From Planctomycetaceae bacterium (GTDB lineage: Bacteria > Planctomycetota > Planctomycetia > Pirellulales > UBA1268), in assembly GCA_947449135.1 (NCBI GenBank), contig CANFQO010000035.1, positions 1 through 33,089 on the forward strand: a stretch of DNA of 33,089 nt, in the 5' to 3' direction. Under the pieces are notes generated by a model that made no database searches, was not told where the DNA came from, and was given only the letters and a program-made list of their open reading frames with translations. Made by a program: the position numbers and the translations under genes. Shown piece after piece: positions 1-8,157 of the stretch (the stretch's first letter is position 1; each line of letters opens with the position of its first letter).

Positions 1-246
1 CACGTGTTCGGTGGCCCGGTCGATCCCAACGGCGCGCGGCACGCAATCCTGCCACGGGAGCGGGTGGCACTCACGGTGCTGCTGGCGACGCTCTTTCTGC
101 TGGGGCTCTGGCCGGGCCCGCTCGTGCGGGCGCTCGACCGGGCCACCGGCCGACTGCTCGGTGTGCCCGCGGAATCAACCGGCGAACACACCGCCGATGG
201 GGCGGATTCGTCCGAGGATTTGCAGCTTTTGTCGCCGGAACGTTGA
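1..246 (+). CDS. C-terminal end of a complex I-type proton-translocating subunit (NuoM/NuoL/NuoN-like), partial
   Basis: The reading frame is open from the first base and stops with TGA at 244-246, so only the last ~81 codons of a longer gene are present. The visible part has a short loop (GGPVDPNG), a conserved-looking polar stretch (LPRERVAL), a hydrophobic helix (LTVLLATLFLLGLWPGPLV) and a polar tail. The order 'PRE + hydrophobic helix + LGLWPGPL' resembles the end of antiporter-like subunits of complex I and related cation/proton transporters, where a GxxPxPL motif closes the last helix. That assignment is from family resemblance of a short fragment; subunit M, L or N, or an Mrp/Dab-type homologue, cannot be told apart. 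The stop is directly followed by an ATG at 247, so it may be co-transcribed with the ATPase gene downstream. Confidence 0.55.
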   Translation, partial: HVFGGPVDPNGARHAILPRERVALTVLLATLFLLGLWPGPLVRALDRATGRLLGVPAESTGEHTADGADSSEDLQLLSPER

Positions 247-312
247 ATGGTGGCCGGCGGTTCGGCAGCGTCACCCTTCCCAGCGGAGTTCCGTTTCGCA
301 GCGGACAGCATC

Positions 313-2799
313 ATGGCAGCCAAAAAGTCGGCAGGCAGCACCTTCGAAACGGCGGAGGACGTCGAAGGACTCGGGGTCTTCTATCTCGGTCGCAAGGTCG
401 ACCCGGATCAGGGCTCCACCGCATCACTGCCGCTCCTGATCGACGCCCGGCGGTTCACGACCCACGCCGTCTGTGTCGGCATGACCGGCAGCGGCAAGAC
501 GGGCCTGCTCATCGATCTCATCGAAGAGGCGGCGATCGATGGCATCCCCACGCTCGTCATCGACCCCAAGGGCGACCTCGCCAACGTGCTGCTGTCGTTT
601 CCCAACCTCGCGCCGGCCGACTTTCTGCCGTGGGTCGAGGCCGACGCCGCCAAACGAGACGGCATCACGCTCGAAGCACTGGCTGAGCGAACGGCGAAGA
701 AGTGGTCCGAGGGGCTGGCCGCAAGCGGGCAGTCGGGCGACCGGATCCGCCGCCTGCACGAGGCCGCCGAGATGGCGGTCTACACGCCTGGCAGCCGCAC
801 GGGCCGGCCACTCGCGATGCTCGAGAGCCTCGATCCGCCGGCGGAGCATCTACTCGACGATGCCGAGGCCCGCCGTGAGCGGATCGAGTCGCTGGTGTCG
901 GGCATTCTGGCCCTGGTTGGCATCGACACGGAGCCTGGCAAGAGCCGCGAACACGTGCTGCTCTCGACGATCATCGATTCGATGTGGCGGAGCGGGCAGA
1001 AGCTCGACTTTGGGGCGCTCGTCCGCGCGATCCCGGCGCCGCCGATCGAGCGGATCGGCTTTCTCGACCTCGAGAACTTCTATCCCGCCGGCGACCGCTT
1101 TCAACTGGCCAGCCGGCTCAACACCGTAGCGGCCGCTCCCGGTTTCGAGGCCTGGCTCGAAGGGGAGCCGCTCGATGTGGGCCGCCTCCTCTGGACGCCG
1201 GCCGGCAAGCCGCGGGTGGCCGTCGTCTCGATCGCCCACCTGAGCGACAGCCAGCGGATGGCGTTCGTGACGCTGCTCGCGGGGCAGACGGTGGCCTGGA
1301 TGCGATCGCAGGGCGGCACATCGTCGCTCAAGGCACTGTTTCTGATGGATGAGGTTTTTGGTTACGTGCCGCCGACGGCCAACCCGCCGAGCAAGACACC
1401 GATCCTCACGCTCATGAAGCAGGCGCGTGCCTACGGCCTCGGCGTCGTGCTCGCCACGCAGAACCCTGTCGACCTCGACTACAAGGGACTTTCCAACGCC
1501 GGCATCTGGTTCCTCGGCCGGCTGCAGACGGCCCGCGACAAGGCCCGTGTGCTCGATGGCCTCGAGGGCGCGGCGTCGACGGCGGGGCGGTCGTTCGACC
1601 GGGGCCGGGTCGATCGGCTCCTATCGGGTCTGGAGCAGCGGATGTTTCTGCTGCACAGCGTGCACGACGAAGAGGAGACGGTCTTTCAGTCACGATGGAC
1701 AATGGCCTATCTCCGTGGGCCACTCCTCCGCGAGGAAATCCGGCGGCTCACGCAGGGAACGACAGCGATGCCTGGAGCATCGCCTGCACAGACGGCTGGC
1801 TGCGCCGCGAGCTCGGCGACTGCCAGCCGTGAGGCCGCGGCCGGCGGTGCCCGACCGCTCCTGCCGCCCGGCATCCGCGAGGTGTTTCTGGCGCCGCGAC
1901 ACGCCGTTCCGCTGGATGGAGTGGTGCACTACCGGCCCGCGATCCTTGGTCGGGGGCGGGTGCGGTTCGCGAAGCCGGCGGCCCGCATCGACATCAACCG
2001 GGAAGTGATCTGCCTGGCGCCGGCAGGCGATTCGGTCGGCGAGTCCGCCTGGGAACAGGCCGATCAGTTCGCGGAAGCGCCGGAGATCGAGCCGGCGCCG
2101 CGGACAGGCACCTTCGCGTCACTTCCGTCGGCGCTCGCCGGCCCGAAGGGCTATGCATCGCTTGCCACGGCGCTCAAAAGCCATCTCGGCCGCACGTCGC
2201 GGCTGATGCTCTGGGCTGCACACGAGGTCGATGCGGTGTCGCGGCCGGACGAGACCGAGGCCGACTTCCGCGTGCGGATCGCGCAGAAGGTTCGTGAATG
2301 GCGCGACGCCGAAATCGACCGGGTCCGCGACCGTAATGCCGCCAAGCTCGCCACGCTCACAGACCGCATCGACCGGGCCCGGCAGAAGGTGGAACGGGAG
2401 CGGGCCGAGGCCAAAAACAAGTCGATGCAGACCTATGTCTCGATCGGTTCGGCGGTGCTTGGGGCACTCCTGGGACGGAAGACGGCGACGTCGACCAACA
2501 TCGGACGCGCGGCCACATCAATGCGGTCCGCGAGCCGTTCCGCGCGGCAGCAGGCCGACGTCGTGCATGCGGAGGAGAGTCTGACAACGCTCGAAGAGCG
2601 CCGGCAAGCGATCGAGGACGAGGTGGCGGCGGAATTGGAGCGGATCCGGCTCGAGTCGGGCCCGGAACGACTCCAACTGGAGCAGATCGAGATCCCGGCC
2701 CGGAAGACCGACATCGCGGTCGACGATGTCGTGCTCGCGTGGGTGCCACAGGAACCGCTGGCAAGCGAAAAGCGAAAAGCAGAAAGCGGGATCTGGTGA
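313..2799 (+). CDS. HerA/FtsK-superfamily P-loop ATPase with C-terminal coiled coil (DUF87-like)
   Basis: About 828 residues. The Walker A motif GMTGSGKT lies at residues 56-63 and a Walker B motif LFLMDE ends at about residue 347, followed by a sensor-like segment (VVLATQNPVDLDYKG) of the kind seen in HerA/VirB4/FtsK-type motor ATPases. After roughly residue 480 comes a linker, then a long charged region rich in Arg, Glu and Ala predicted as coiled coil (about 640-800). A short glycine-zipper-like stretch (IGSAVLGALLGRK) interrupts it. I chose the ATG at 313 (MAAKKSAG) because the 22 extra residues from the ATG at 247 look non-conserved; 247 abuts the previous stop and remains possible. The stop overlaps the start of purU (TGATG), indicating translational coupling. 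Family members are multimeric DNA- or protein-pumping ATPases, but the substrate here is unknown: no NurA nuclease or conjugation gene is nearby. Confidence 0.8.
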   Translation: MAAKKSAGSTFETAEDVEGLGVFYLGRKVDPDQGSTASLPLLIDARRFTTHAVCVGMTGSGKTGLLIDLIEEAAIDGIPTLVIDPKGDLANVLLSFPNLAPADFLPWVEADAAKRDGITLEALAERTAKKWSEGLAASGQSGDRIRRLHEAAEMAVYTPGSRTGRPLAMLESLDPPAEHLLDDAEARRERIESLVSGILALVGIDTEPGKSREHVLLSTIIDSMWRSGQKLDFGALVRAIPAPPIERIGFLDLENFYPAGDRFQLASRLNTVAAAPGFEAWLEGEPLDVGRLLWTPAGKPRVAVVSIAHLSDSQRMAFVTLLAGQTVAWMRSQGGTSSLKALFLMDEVFGYVPPTANPPSKTPILTLMKQARAYGLGVVLATQNPVDLDYKGLSNAGIWFLGRLQTARDKARVLDGLEGAASTAGRSFDRGRVDRLLSGLEQRMFLLHSVHDEEETVFQSRWTMAYLRGPLLREEIRRLTQGTTAMPGASPAQTAGCAASSATASREAAAGGARPLLPPGIREVFLAPRHAVPLDGVVHYRPAILGRGRVRFAKPAARIDINREVICLAPAGDSVGESAWEQADQFAEAPEIEPAPRTGTFASLPSALAGPKGYASLATALKSHLGRTSRLMLWAAHEVDAVSRPDETEADFRVRIAQKVREWRDAEIDRVRDRNAAKLATLTDRIDRARQKVERERAEAKNKSMQTYVSIGSAVLGALLGRKTATSTNIGRAATSMRSASRSARQQADVVHAEESLTTLEERRQAIEDEVAAELERIRLESGPERLQLEQIEIPARKTDIAVDDVVLAWVPQEPLASEKRKAESGIW

Positions 2800-3680
2800 T
2801 GGCGGGATCTACAGCGACCAAAGAGATCGTACTGGTCGACTGCCCCGACGAGGTGGGGCTGATCCACCGAATCACGGGCGTCCTCGGTACCCACCGGCTC
2901 AACATCGAGAGCAACCACGAGTTCGTCGACACGGAAGCCCGACATTTTTTCTTTCGGGCTGAGCTAATGCCGGCAGCTGGCGCATCGACGCCCGCGAGCG
3001 GTGCTCTCGCGGCTGAGCTGGCCCGCGTGCTTCCGCCGGCGGCCCGAGTACGGGTGACACGGGCGGAGCGACGGCCAATCGTGGTCTGTGCCACCCGCGA
3101 GCCGCACTGTCTCGGTGAACTACTGCTGCTCGACGCCGTGGGTGACCTGCCGGGCCAGATCGTGGCGGTGGTCAGCAACCACGACACGCTCCGCGGACTC
3201 GTCGAACGGTTCGGCCTGCCATTTCACCATGTCCCCCACCAGGCCCCGGCTGGTGACGACCTGCCGCGTGCGACGCACGAGGCGGCACTGGCCAGTGTGA
3301 TCGACGGCTATGCGCCGCACTCGATCGTTCTGGCCCGCTACATGCGGGTGCTCTCAGAGGACTTCGTAGGCCGGTATCCCGACCGCATCGTCAACATTCA
3401 TCACTCCTTCCTGCCGGCGTTTGCGGGGGCGAGTCCCTACCGGCAGGCGTTCGCGCGGGGCGTGAAGGTGATCGGCGCCACGGCGCATGTCGTCACAGCG
3501 GAACTCGACGACGGGCCGATCATTGCGCAGGACGTGATCCACGTCGACCATACGTTCACGCCGGAACGAATGGCCCAGGCTGGCCGCGACGTGGAGAAGC
3601 TCGTGCTCGCCAAGGCGGTGCGGCTCGTGTTGGAGGAGCGGGTCTTTCTGCACGGCCGCCGCACGGTGGTGTTCGAGTGA
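2799..3680 (+). CDS. purU: formyltetrahydrofolate deformylase
   Basis: 293 residues, a normal length for PurU. It hydrolyses 10-formyltetrahydrofolate to formate and tetrahydrofolate in the cytoplasm, balancing one-carbon pools and supplying formate for purine synthesis. An N-terminal ACT domain (about residues 8-90, with CPDEVGLIHRITGVL) is followed by a formyltransferase-fold domain. The catalytic triad expected for the PurN/PurU family is visible: Asn199 and His201 in VNIHHSFLP and Asp237 in ELDDGPII. I chose the ATG at 2799, which overlaps the stop of the ATPase gene, over an in-frame ATG at 2739 lying inside that gene; the protein then begins MAGSTATKEIVLVDCPDE as the family does. The pairing with a HerA-like ATPase is unusual and functionally unexplained. 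Confidence 0.93.
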   Translation: MAGSTATKEIVLVDCPDEVGLIHRITGVLGTHRLNIESNHEFVDTEARHFFFRAELMPAAGASTPASGALAAELARVLPPAARVRVTRAERRPIVVCATREPHCLGELLLLDAVGDLPGQIVAVVSNHDTLRGLVERFGLPFHHVPHQAPAGDDLPRATHEAALASVIDGYAPHSIVLARYMRVLSEDFVGRYPDRIVNIHHSFLPAFAGASPYRQAFARGVKVIGATAHVVTAELDDGPIIAQDVIHVDHTFTPERMAQAGRDVEKLVLAKAVRLVLEERVFLHGRRTVVFE

Positions 3681-3698
3681 CGCGTGCCATCAAGGCCC

Positions 3699-3722
3699 AA
3701 CGCTCCTCGAGCTTCCGCCGAC
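3699..3722 (+). repeat. dispersed 24-bp repeat, copy A (matches 26178-26201 inverted)
   Basis: This 24-base stretch just after the purU stop is identical to the reverse complement of bases 26178-26201. Similarity continues weakly for a few bases each side. It lies in the gap between two convergent genes (purU and the sigma-factor gene), as does the other copy. It contains a CTCGAG core. It is not part of any gene I call. Confidence 0.75.
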
Positions 3723-3767
3723 CCCCTCGCCTACGTCCTCTGGTTTGCCAAGCCGTCGCTACACCTA

Positions 3768-4631
3768 TCAGAGACGCTCTCTATCGCCCAAGCCGCCGGA
3801 TGTGGTGGCGGGCTCCGGCTCGCTAGGGCTTTTCGCCTGCGGACAGTCTGCGCACTCCGCCAACAGATCACGGAGCAGTGCGACAGCCCGCGTGCGAAGA
3901 CGGGATACGGTGCCTTCACAGCAGTCCAGGGCGTGGGAGATGATCGCCTGCGTCTTGCCCTCGAGCAATAACTCGACCACCAGTCGCTCGCGAGATGGCA
4001 GTTGAAGAATCGCGTCATGCAGATGGCACAGGAAATCGGCCGGCACCGTCCCTGGTGGGCCATTGGACGGGCGTGGGTCAACGCATCCCTCCACAAGGCT
4101 CGACGTCGATGTGTCGAGCTGTGAAAACATGATGACGCGTCGGCTCCGCCGGCGATTGGCTCGGGCCACGTCGGCCGCCCGCTCCCGCGTGAGCCAGAGC
4201 ACGTAGGTTCGACCCGAATCGATACGGCTGTGGTTGCAAGCGGCGTATGTTCGTGATGAGAACGGTGCCACTGATCGTTCTCCATTCGCCGAACCGGCCA
4301 AACGGCGAAGATGGTCGAACACGAGCGAGAGCGTATCGTCGACAGCGGACGGATCGCGGACGCCAAGTCTTCGCAGAGTGTCTTTGGCCATGCGGCTGGC
4401 CAGCAGCTCGATGGCGATGATCAGCCGTTCGAAATGGTCACGTTCTCCCGTTGCTTGCCAGCGAAGCAGCAGCGATTCGATCGGCATGGCGAGGTTCGAC
4501 TCAACCGCAGCCACCCGCGATTCCAATGAGTTTTGGGAACGCCCCATCAACGACCTCGCCCCTGTCACCCACCCCACCGAACCCCGTGAAGTGCCGTTCG
4601 TCGCACGACGCGTATCGTTTCGAAAACGCAC
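3768..4631 (-). CDS. ECF-like sigma-70 family RNA polymerase sigma factor
   Basis: Up to 287 residues. The middle part has a sigma region 2-like helix set (ERLIIAIELLASRMAKDTLRRLG, then VDDTLSLVFDHLRRL). The C-terminal part (about residues 205-265) reads as sigma region 4: LHDAILQLPSRERLVVELLL, then GKTQAIISHAL and a recognition-helix-like CCEGTVSRLRTRAVALLRDLL. This architecture suits a planctomycete ECF-type factor. The longest frame begins with GTG at 4631; ATGs at 4547 (MGRSQNS) and 4487 (MPIESLL) are in frame, and the first ~48 residues look non-conserved, so the true start may be one of those. No anti-sigma factor is adjacent. It is transcribed towards purU, so the two genes are convergent with the repeat at 3699 between them. 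Target promoters cannot be inferred. Confidence 0.72.
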   Translation of the reverse strand: MRFRNDTRRATNGTSRGSVGWVTGARSLMGRSQNSLESRVAAVESNLAMPIESLLLRWQATGERDHFERLIIAIELLASRMAKDTLRRLGVRDPSAVDDTLSLVFDHLRRLAGSANGERSVAPFSSRTYAACNHSRIDSGRTYVLWLTRERAADVARANRRRSRRVIMFSQLDTSTSSLVEGCVDPRPSNGPPGTVPADFLCHLHDAILQLPSRERLVVELLLEGKTQAIISHALDCCEGTVSRLRTRAVALLRDLLAECADCPQAKSPSEPEPATTSGGLGDRERL

Positions 4632-4669
4632 GGATCATAAAAACAAAGGCGGCACCGTTGGCCGACTCA

Positions 4670-4698
4670 ACCCCTCTCGGGTGGTGTTTTTCTTTTTT
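4670..4698 (+). other. small hairpin followed by T-rich tract in the gap upstream of the YbjN-like gene
   Basis: ACCC at 4670-4673 can pair with GGGT at 4679-4682 around a CTCTC loop, and T-rich sequence follows (4687-4691 and 4693-4698). It looks terminator-like on the + strand, but no + gene ends just upstream. It lies in the shared 5' region of the divergent sigma-factor gene and the gene at 4830, so it could instead be AT-rich promoter sequence or a leader element. The stem is only four pairs. Confidence 0.25.
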
Positions 4699-4829
4699 AT
4701 GGGTGAGGTGTCAAGGCGGTTTTTAAAACCAAGAATGTGAAATCGAGGACTTGCAGCGCAAGAGTTCGCCGACTGTGGCGTATTAACGTCGAGGGCGGGT
4801 GGCCGATTCTCTTCGCAATGGAGTGCGAT

Positions 4830-5312
4830 ATGGCAGCCAATCTGAGTTGCTGCGCGCAGCTTTTGTCACAGACACGTGTGCGTCATCATCTCGACGTTGA
4901 ACAGTCGCTGATTCGTATGGTGTTCGTCACGCAGCACTACCGCAACCTGCGGGGCGAAAAACTGGCGATCGCCCAGATCGCGACGCTTGACGACGGGCGG
5001 CGATGTCGGGTCACGATCGAACGGGCGTTCGCCCCCGGTCCCAATGCGGCCGCAACCTGCCTGGCACTCTGCAAGGCGGCGGCCAATACGCCGCTCGTCG
5101 GCGTGGAATTCGACGCGGATTGCGAAAATCTTCGCCTCGTAGTTGAAACCGTGGTCGAGGATGGTGGCCTGACCGGTCGTCAACTCCTGTCGATGGTCGA
5201 CTCGCTTGTTGAAGCTGCCGAGGCCTGGCAGGCGATCGTCGATGCAATCGACACCGCCACGGCAACGCCTGTGGGCCAGTCAGGGGCACAACCAAGTCAC
5301 ATGGCAGCCTGA
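4830..5312 (+). CDS. YbjN-like small cytoplasmic protein
   Basis: 160 residues from the ATG at 4830, which has GGAG seven bases upstream; ATGs at 4818 and 4737 are in frame. The C-terminal half has the pattern seen in YbjN and type III chaperone-like folds: a helix (AATCLALCKAAANT), a strand giving a value for 'one' state (LVGVEFDADCENLRLVVETVVEDG) and a long final helix (LTGRQLLSMVDSLVEAAEAW). No signal peptide or membrane segment is seen. YbjN-type proteins are small alpha/beta proteins with poorly defined regulatory or chaperone-like roles. I make the match by pattern only, so the family call is tentative and no specific function is claimed. The gene stands alone, divergent from the sigma-factor gene. 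Confidence 0.6.
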   Translation: MAANLSCCAQLLSQTRVRHHLDVEQSLIRMVFVTQHYRNLRGEKLAIAQIATLDDGRRCRVTIERAFAPGPNAAATCLALCKAAANTPLVGVEFDADCENLRLVVETVVEDGGLTGRQLLSMVDSLVEAAEAWQAIVDAIDTATATPVGQSGAQPSHMAA

Positions 5313-5347
5313 TTGCTGTTTTTTTGGGGAGTCTGCCAGCCCAAGAG

Positions 5348-5379
5348 GCCCCGCTCTCATGAGGGGCTCGCGGCTTTTT
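5348..5379 (+). terminator. possible intrinsic terminator after the YbjN-like gene
   Basis: GCCCC at 5348-5352 pairs with GGGGC at 5363-5367 around a ten-base loop, with one wobble pair possible outside. A TTTTT run follows at 5375-5379 after a short GC-rich spacer. It sits about 35 bases past the stop of the + gene. The distance from stem to T-run is longer than ideal, so the call is moderate at best. Confidence 0.4.
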
Positions 5380-5437
5380 GCAGTCTCACTACGGAATAAT
5401 TCCCAAGTGATTGGCTGCGGCGGTGTATTCTACCCCC

Positions 5438-5499
5438 CGTCGATGGGCGACTTCGTCGATGGGCGACTTCGTCGATGGGCGACTTCGTCGATGGGCGAC
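5438..5499 (+). repeat. 16-bp tandem repeat, 3.9 copies
   Basis: The unit CGTCGATGGGCGACTT occurs perfectly at 5438-5453, 5454-5469 and 5470-5485, with a fourth copy covering the first 14 bases at 5486-5499. The array lies in the ~340-base gap between the YbjN-like gene and the WYL-type regulator. Apart from this array and the weak hairpin at 5348, I see no gene in 5313-5655. The period is not a multiple of three, so an ORF through it would read the unit in shifting frames, which argues against coding. Confidence 0.9.
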
Positions 5500-5655
5500 C
5501 AAGGGTGCCGAACTGGAGGGGATATTCCTGAGCAATCCCTTTCCGTGGGCAGCCGTGCGCCAATCGACGAATCCGTCGTCGGCCTCGCCTTCTCGCTGTT
5601 GTGCCTTTCGGTTTGGTCGTGTGCGCGTGGTTCGATGCGTCTCGCGGCGGAGGAC

Positions 5656-6447
5656 ATGCCACCAAACATTCTGCCAAAGACTCGCACCACTGACATGACA
5701 CCGAACTTCTCCCGACACGAGCAATTTCTCCGCATCTTTGCTCTGCTCGAAATCCTCTCCACGACCCGTCAACCGCTCGATGACCAGGCCTTGATCGCTG
5801 CGCTCAAGGAGCGGCTTGGTCTCACTCGGCTCTCGGTCCGAACACTGCATCGAGACTGCGACTTCCTGCTCTCCTGCGGCTATCCCGTCGACCACACCCC
5901 GTTGCCGGGAGACCGCAAATACGGCTGGCAGCTCTCGAAGCTCGTAGCCTCCGAGAAGCAGATCCCGGCTGAGCCGCTGACGTTGCTCGAACTGGTCGCC
6001 TTCTCCATGGGCCGTGACCTGTTGCGGGCCTTCGAGGGCACGGTGCTCTGGACGGGGATCGAGTCGTTGCGGAATAAGATCGAGCGGGATGTGCCGCCCG
6101 CCATGCTCGACCAACTCAAGGAAGCCAGGCAGGTGTTTCACGTCGAGGGGGGCGATCCGTCCCGCTATGCCGCCAGGCCGCGGCTCATCTCGACGCTGAC
6201 AGACGCCATCTCCAAATGTCGAGAGTTGGAGATCGAAGTACGGACGGACAAGGATGGCCAGACCGTACAGCGTCGCCTCCAGCCCCAGCGGCTGGTGATC
6301 CGACCGCCACTGGTGCAGCTCGTTGGCTTTCCTTCCGACACGCCTGGTGATGAGAAACCGGTGCTGCTCGACATCGCGCACATAGAGAAGGTGACACCGC
6401 TTGACGTGACCTTCGTGCCCCGACCGCTCGATCTGGACCATCTTTAA
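5656..6447 (+). CDS. YafY/WYL-type transcriptional regulator
   Basis: About 263 residues from the ATG at 5656 (250 from the ATG at 5695). GGAGG sits immediately before 5656, at a spacing of only two bases, so either start is possible; the frame stays open further upstream, but through the tandem repeat. The N-terminal winged helix-turn-helix has the features of YafY-type regulators: RIFALLEILSTTRQPLDDQAL, then SVRTLHRDCDFL and an exposed YGWQL. The C-terminal domain (after about residue 170) has the alternating strands of WYL domains (LEIEVRTD, RLQPQRLVIRPPLVQLVGF, VLLDIAHIEKV), although the Trp-Tyr-Leu signature itself is not conserved. Such regulators usually sense a small ligand or nucleic acid through the WYL domain and repress or activate nearby genes. 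The target here is unknown; its gene is convergent with a hemerythrin gene. Confidence 0.75.
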   Translation: MPPNILPKTRTTDMTPNFSRHEQFLRIFALLEILSTTRQPLDDQALIAALKERLGLTRLSVRTLHRDCDFLLSCGYPVDHTPLPGDRKYGWQLSKLVASEKQIPAEPLTLLELVAFSMGRDLLRAFEGTVLWTGIESLRNKIERDVPPAMLDQLKEARQVFHVEGGDPSRYAARPRLISTLTDAISKCRELEIEVRTDKDGQTVQRRLQPQRLVIRPPLVQLVGFPSDTPGDEKPVLLDIAHIEKVTPLDVTFVPRPLDLDHL

Positions 6448-6507
6448 GTTCCGGCGATCCACCCCGCATCGCCCCAGGCCGCTCCTTCGCCTCAATGTCT
6501 CTCGCGC

Positions 6508-6969
6508 TCATTCCATGAGCCCGAGATCCTCGTTGTAGCCCGCCTGAACGACCGCGTTTTCGCTTCGCTCGTGGGCCGTCATGTGGGCAGAAAAAGACGC
6601 GAAGTTGCGATCGACCCGGGCCCACACCCCGGGGTCGGCGGGAGACGACTCGAGATCGCCAATCACGCGATCCAATTCCGCCAAGAGTCCCGGATGCTGG
6701 CCGAGAATCGACTGCACGGCAGCCGAGAGCCTCGGGATTCGTGTGACCGACTCCTCGAGAAAACCGCCCTGCTCCTCCTGGGTGAAGTGATCGCGGAGAT
6801 GATCCCGCAGTTCGTGCATGGCTGCGAGCACATCCTCGCGGCGTTCCAACGGCAGTGGGCCGGCTGCGGCAAGCGATGATCGGACGGCAAGCATAAGGTG
6901 AAAGAGATCGCGATGTTCGGCGAGCACGTGCCCGAGGATCACCGGGTCGGAACGGTCGATCGATGCCAT
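6508..6969 (-). CDS. hemerythrin HHE-domain protein
   Basis: 153 residues. A four-helix hemerythrin-like domain is indicated by metal-ligand candidates His19 (AEHRD), His57 and His61 with Glu65 (HELRDHLRDHFTQEE), His92 (GQHPG), and His129 and His133 (FSAHMTAHERSE). Family members bind a di-iron centre and act in oxygen or nitric-oxide binding, iron handling or repair. No signal peptide or membrane segment is visible, so it should be cytoplasmic. The ATG at 6967-6969 has a good Shine-Dalgarno sequence (AAGGAG) about nine bases upstream on the - strand. It is convergent with the WYL-type regulator, ~60 bases away, and divergent from the DUF155 gene. Confidence 0.85.
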   Translation of the reverse strand: MASIDRSDPVILGHVLAEHRDLFHLMLAVRSSLAAAGPLPLERREDVLAAMHELRDHLRDHFTQEEQGGFLEESVTRIPRLSAAVQSILGQHPGLLAELDRVIGDLESSPADPGVWARVDRNFASFSAHMTAHERSENAVVQAGYNEDLGLME

Positions 6970-7181
6970 GGCAGGGTACTCCTTGAAGACGAGCCGTGGG
7001 CCGCACCCCTGCGACGCGTGATCACGAGCGGGTCACGCTTTTTCCGTGGAGTTATTCGCCCCTCCGGCAACTAAAAAAGGATATGCTCGGAAGGTCTCGC
7101 GGGACGTCCACAAGGCTTCCGCGGCACACGCCAGCCCGCCACATCACGGCGACACTTGGGTGGAAAGGGGACGAGACCGGG

Positions 7182-8069
7182 ATGACAGATGCCAATACCC
7201 TCTCGGGCACGACCGCCGCGCGCTTGCCGGGCCGTTGGCCATCGAGCTTTCGGGCACAGGCTGTGCTCGCAGGCACGGGCATCGATCTGGCCTCGCTCGG
7301 ATCGACCGACCGGACTGGCGCAGCGCCGCTGGTGGTCGAACTCATCGGTTCGCTGACCGGTGGATCAATGGCGGCAAGTTCACCGGCCGGCGGCGGCGTG
7401 GCTTTTCTGTTTCGCTACGGCGCCGCCGTCTTCTTCGACGCCGCTCCCGCCGGCATCACCGAGTATCTCCGGCAGATCGGCCCACACATCCGGCAGCCGT
7501 TCCCGCAAGGGGACCGGGAAACCGAGGTGCTCGACATCCGCGTCGACCCCTCGGGCCGGGAGACGATCGAACACAACACGCTCGTGCTCGCCGATGGTTC
7601 GCTCGAGAAGCTGCAGCTCGTCGCTGACATCATGGCCAAGAGTGTGTCGCTGGCGCACCACGAGAAGGGCATCGAGCGGCAGTTCGAACGAATCGAGCCC
7701 TTTGCCGTGAATCTCGACGAGTGGGGCCGGGGAGGCCGGGCTGCCCGCGAACTGCTCCACAATCTTGGCGGGGCACTGCTGGCCGAGCACCGGGTCGTGG
7801 CCGGCACCCGCGTGGACGACTCTCCAGAACTGCTCTGGGACCATCCCGAGCTCGAACGACTCTGGGCGCGGCTCCGCGACGAGTTTGAGATTCGCGAGCG
7901 GTTCGCGGCATTGCACAGCAAGCTCAACCTCATCTCCCGGACCGCGGAGACGGCGCTTGAGCTGCTGCAGAATCGCCGCGCCCTGCGGGTGGAGTGGGCG
8001 ATCGTGGGACTGATCGTGTTCGAGATCGTCCTGACGCTCGTGCAGTGGGCGCTGGGTGTGGGTCGGTAG
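7182..8069 (+). CDS. RMD1/YagE-type DUF155 protein with C-terminal membrane anchor
   Basis: 295 residues from the ATG at 7182; an in-frame ATG-less extension to 6996 lacks conservation. The pattern matches DUF155 (RMD1/SIF2/SIF3) proteins: a beta-rich core around GVAFLFRYGAAVFFD with PFPQGDRETE, then a long helical part (LADIMAKSVSLAHHEKGIERQ... DHPELERLWARLRDEFEIRERF), and a single C-terminal transmembrane helix (about residues 272-292). In yeast, family members are mitochondrial membrane proteins linked to sporulation and translation support; the bacterial role is not known. The C-terminal anchor puts the bulk of the protein in the cytoplasm. About 210 bases separate it from the divergent hemerythrin gene; that gap holds its promoter presumably but I see no defined site. 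Confidence 0.8.
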   Translation: MTDANTLSGTTAARLPGRWPSSFRAQAVLAGTGIDLASLGSTDRTGAAPLVVELIGSLTGGSMAASSPAGGGVAFLFRYGAAVFFDAAPAGITEYLRQIGPHIRQPFPQGDRETEVLDIRVDPSGRETIEHNTLVLADGSLEKLQLVADIMAKSVSLAHHEKGIERQFERIEPFAVNLDEWGRGGRAARELLHNLGGALLAEHRVVAGTRVDDSPELLWDHPELERLWARLRDEFEIRERFAALHSKLNLISRTAETALELLQNRRALRVEWAIVGLIVFEIVLTLVQWALGVGR

Positions 8070-8157
8070 GTTGCTCCGCCGGGCGAACCGGAATGGTCAG
8101 TCCCAGCCAGTGGACGGTATAACGTGTCGTGTTCGATCCTCCGCACGGAGTCACTCC

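Noticed and set aside
5438-5499. CRISPR-like array
   Set aside because: Units are 16 bases and directly abut with no unique spacers, so this is a simple tandem repeat.
5206-5655. Long open frame running into the WYL-type regulator from 5206
   Set aside because: It passes through the end of the YbjN-like gene and the 16-bp tandem repeat, and its sequence there is not regulator-like. The start at 5656 or 5695 is preferred.
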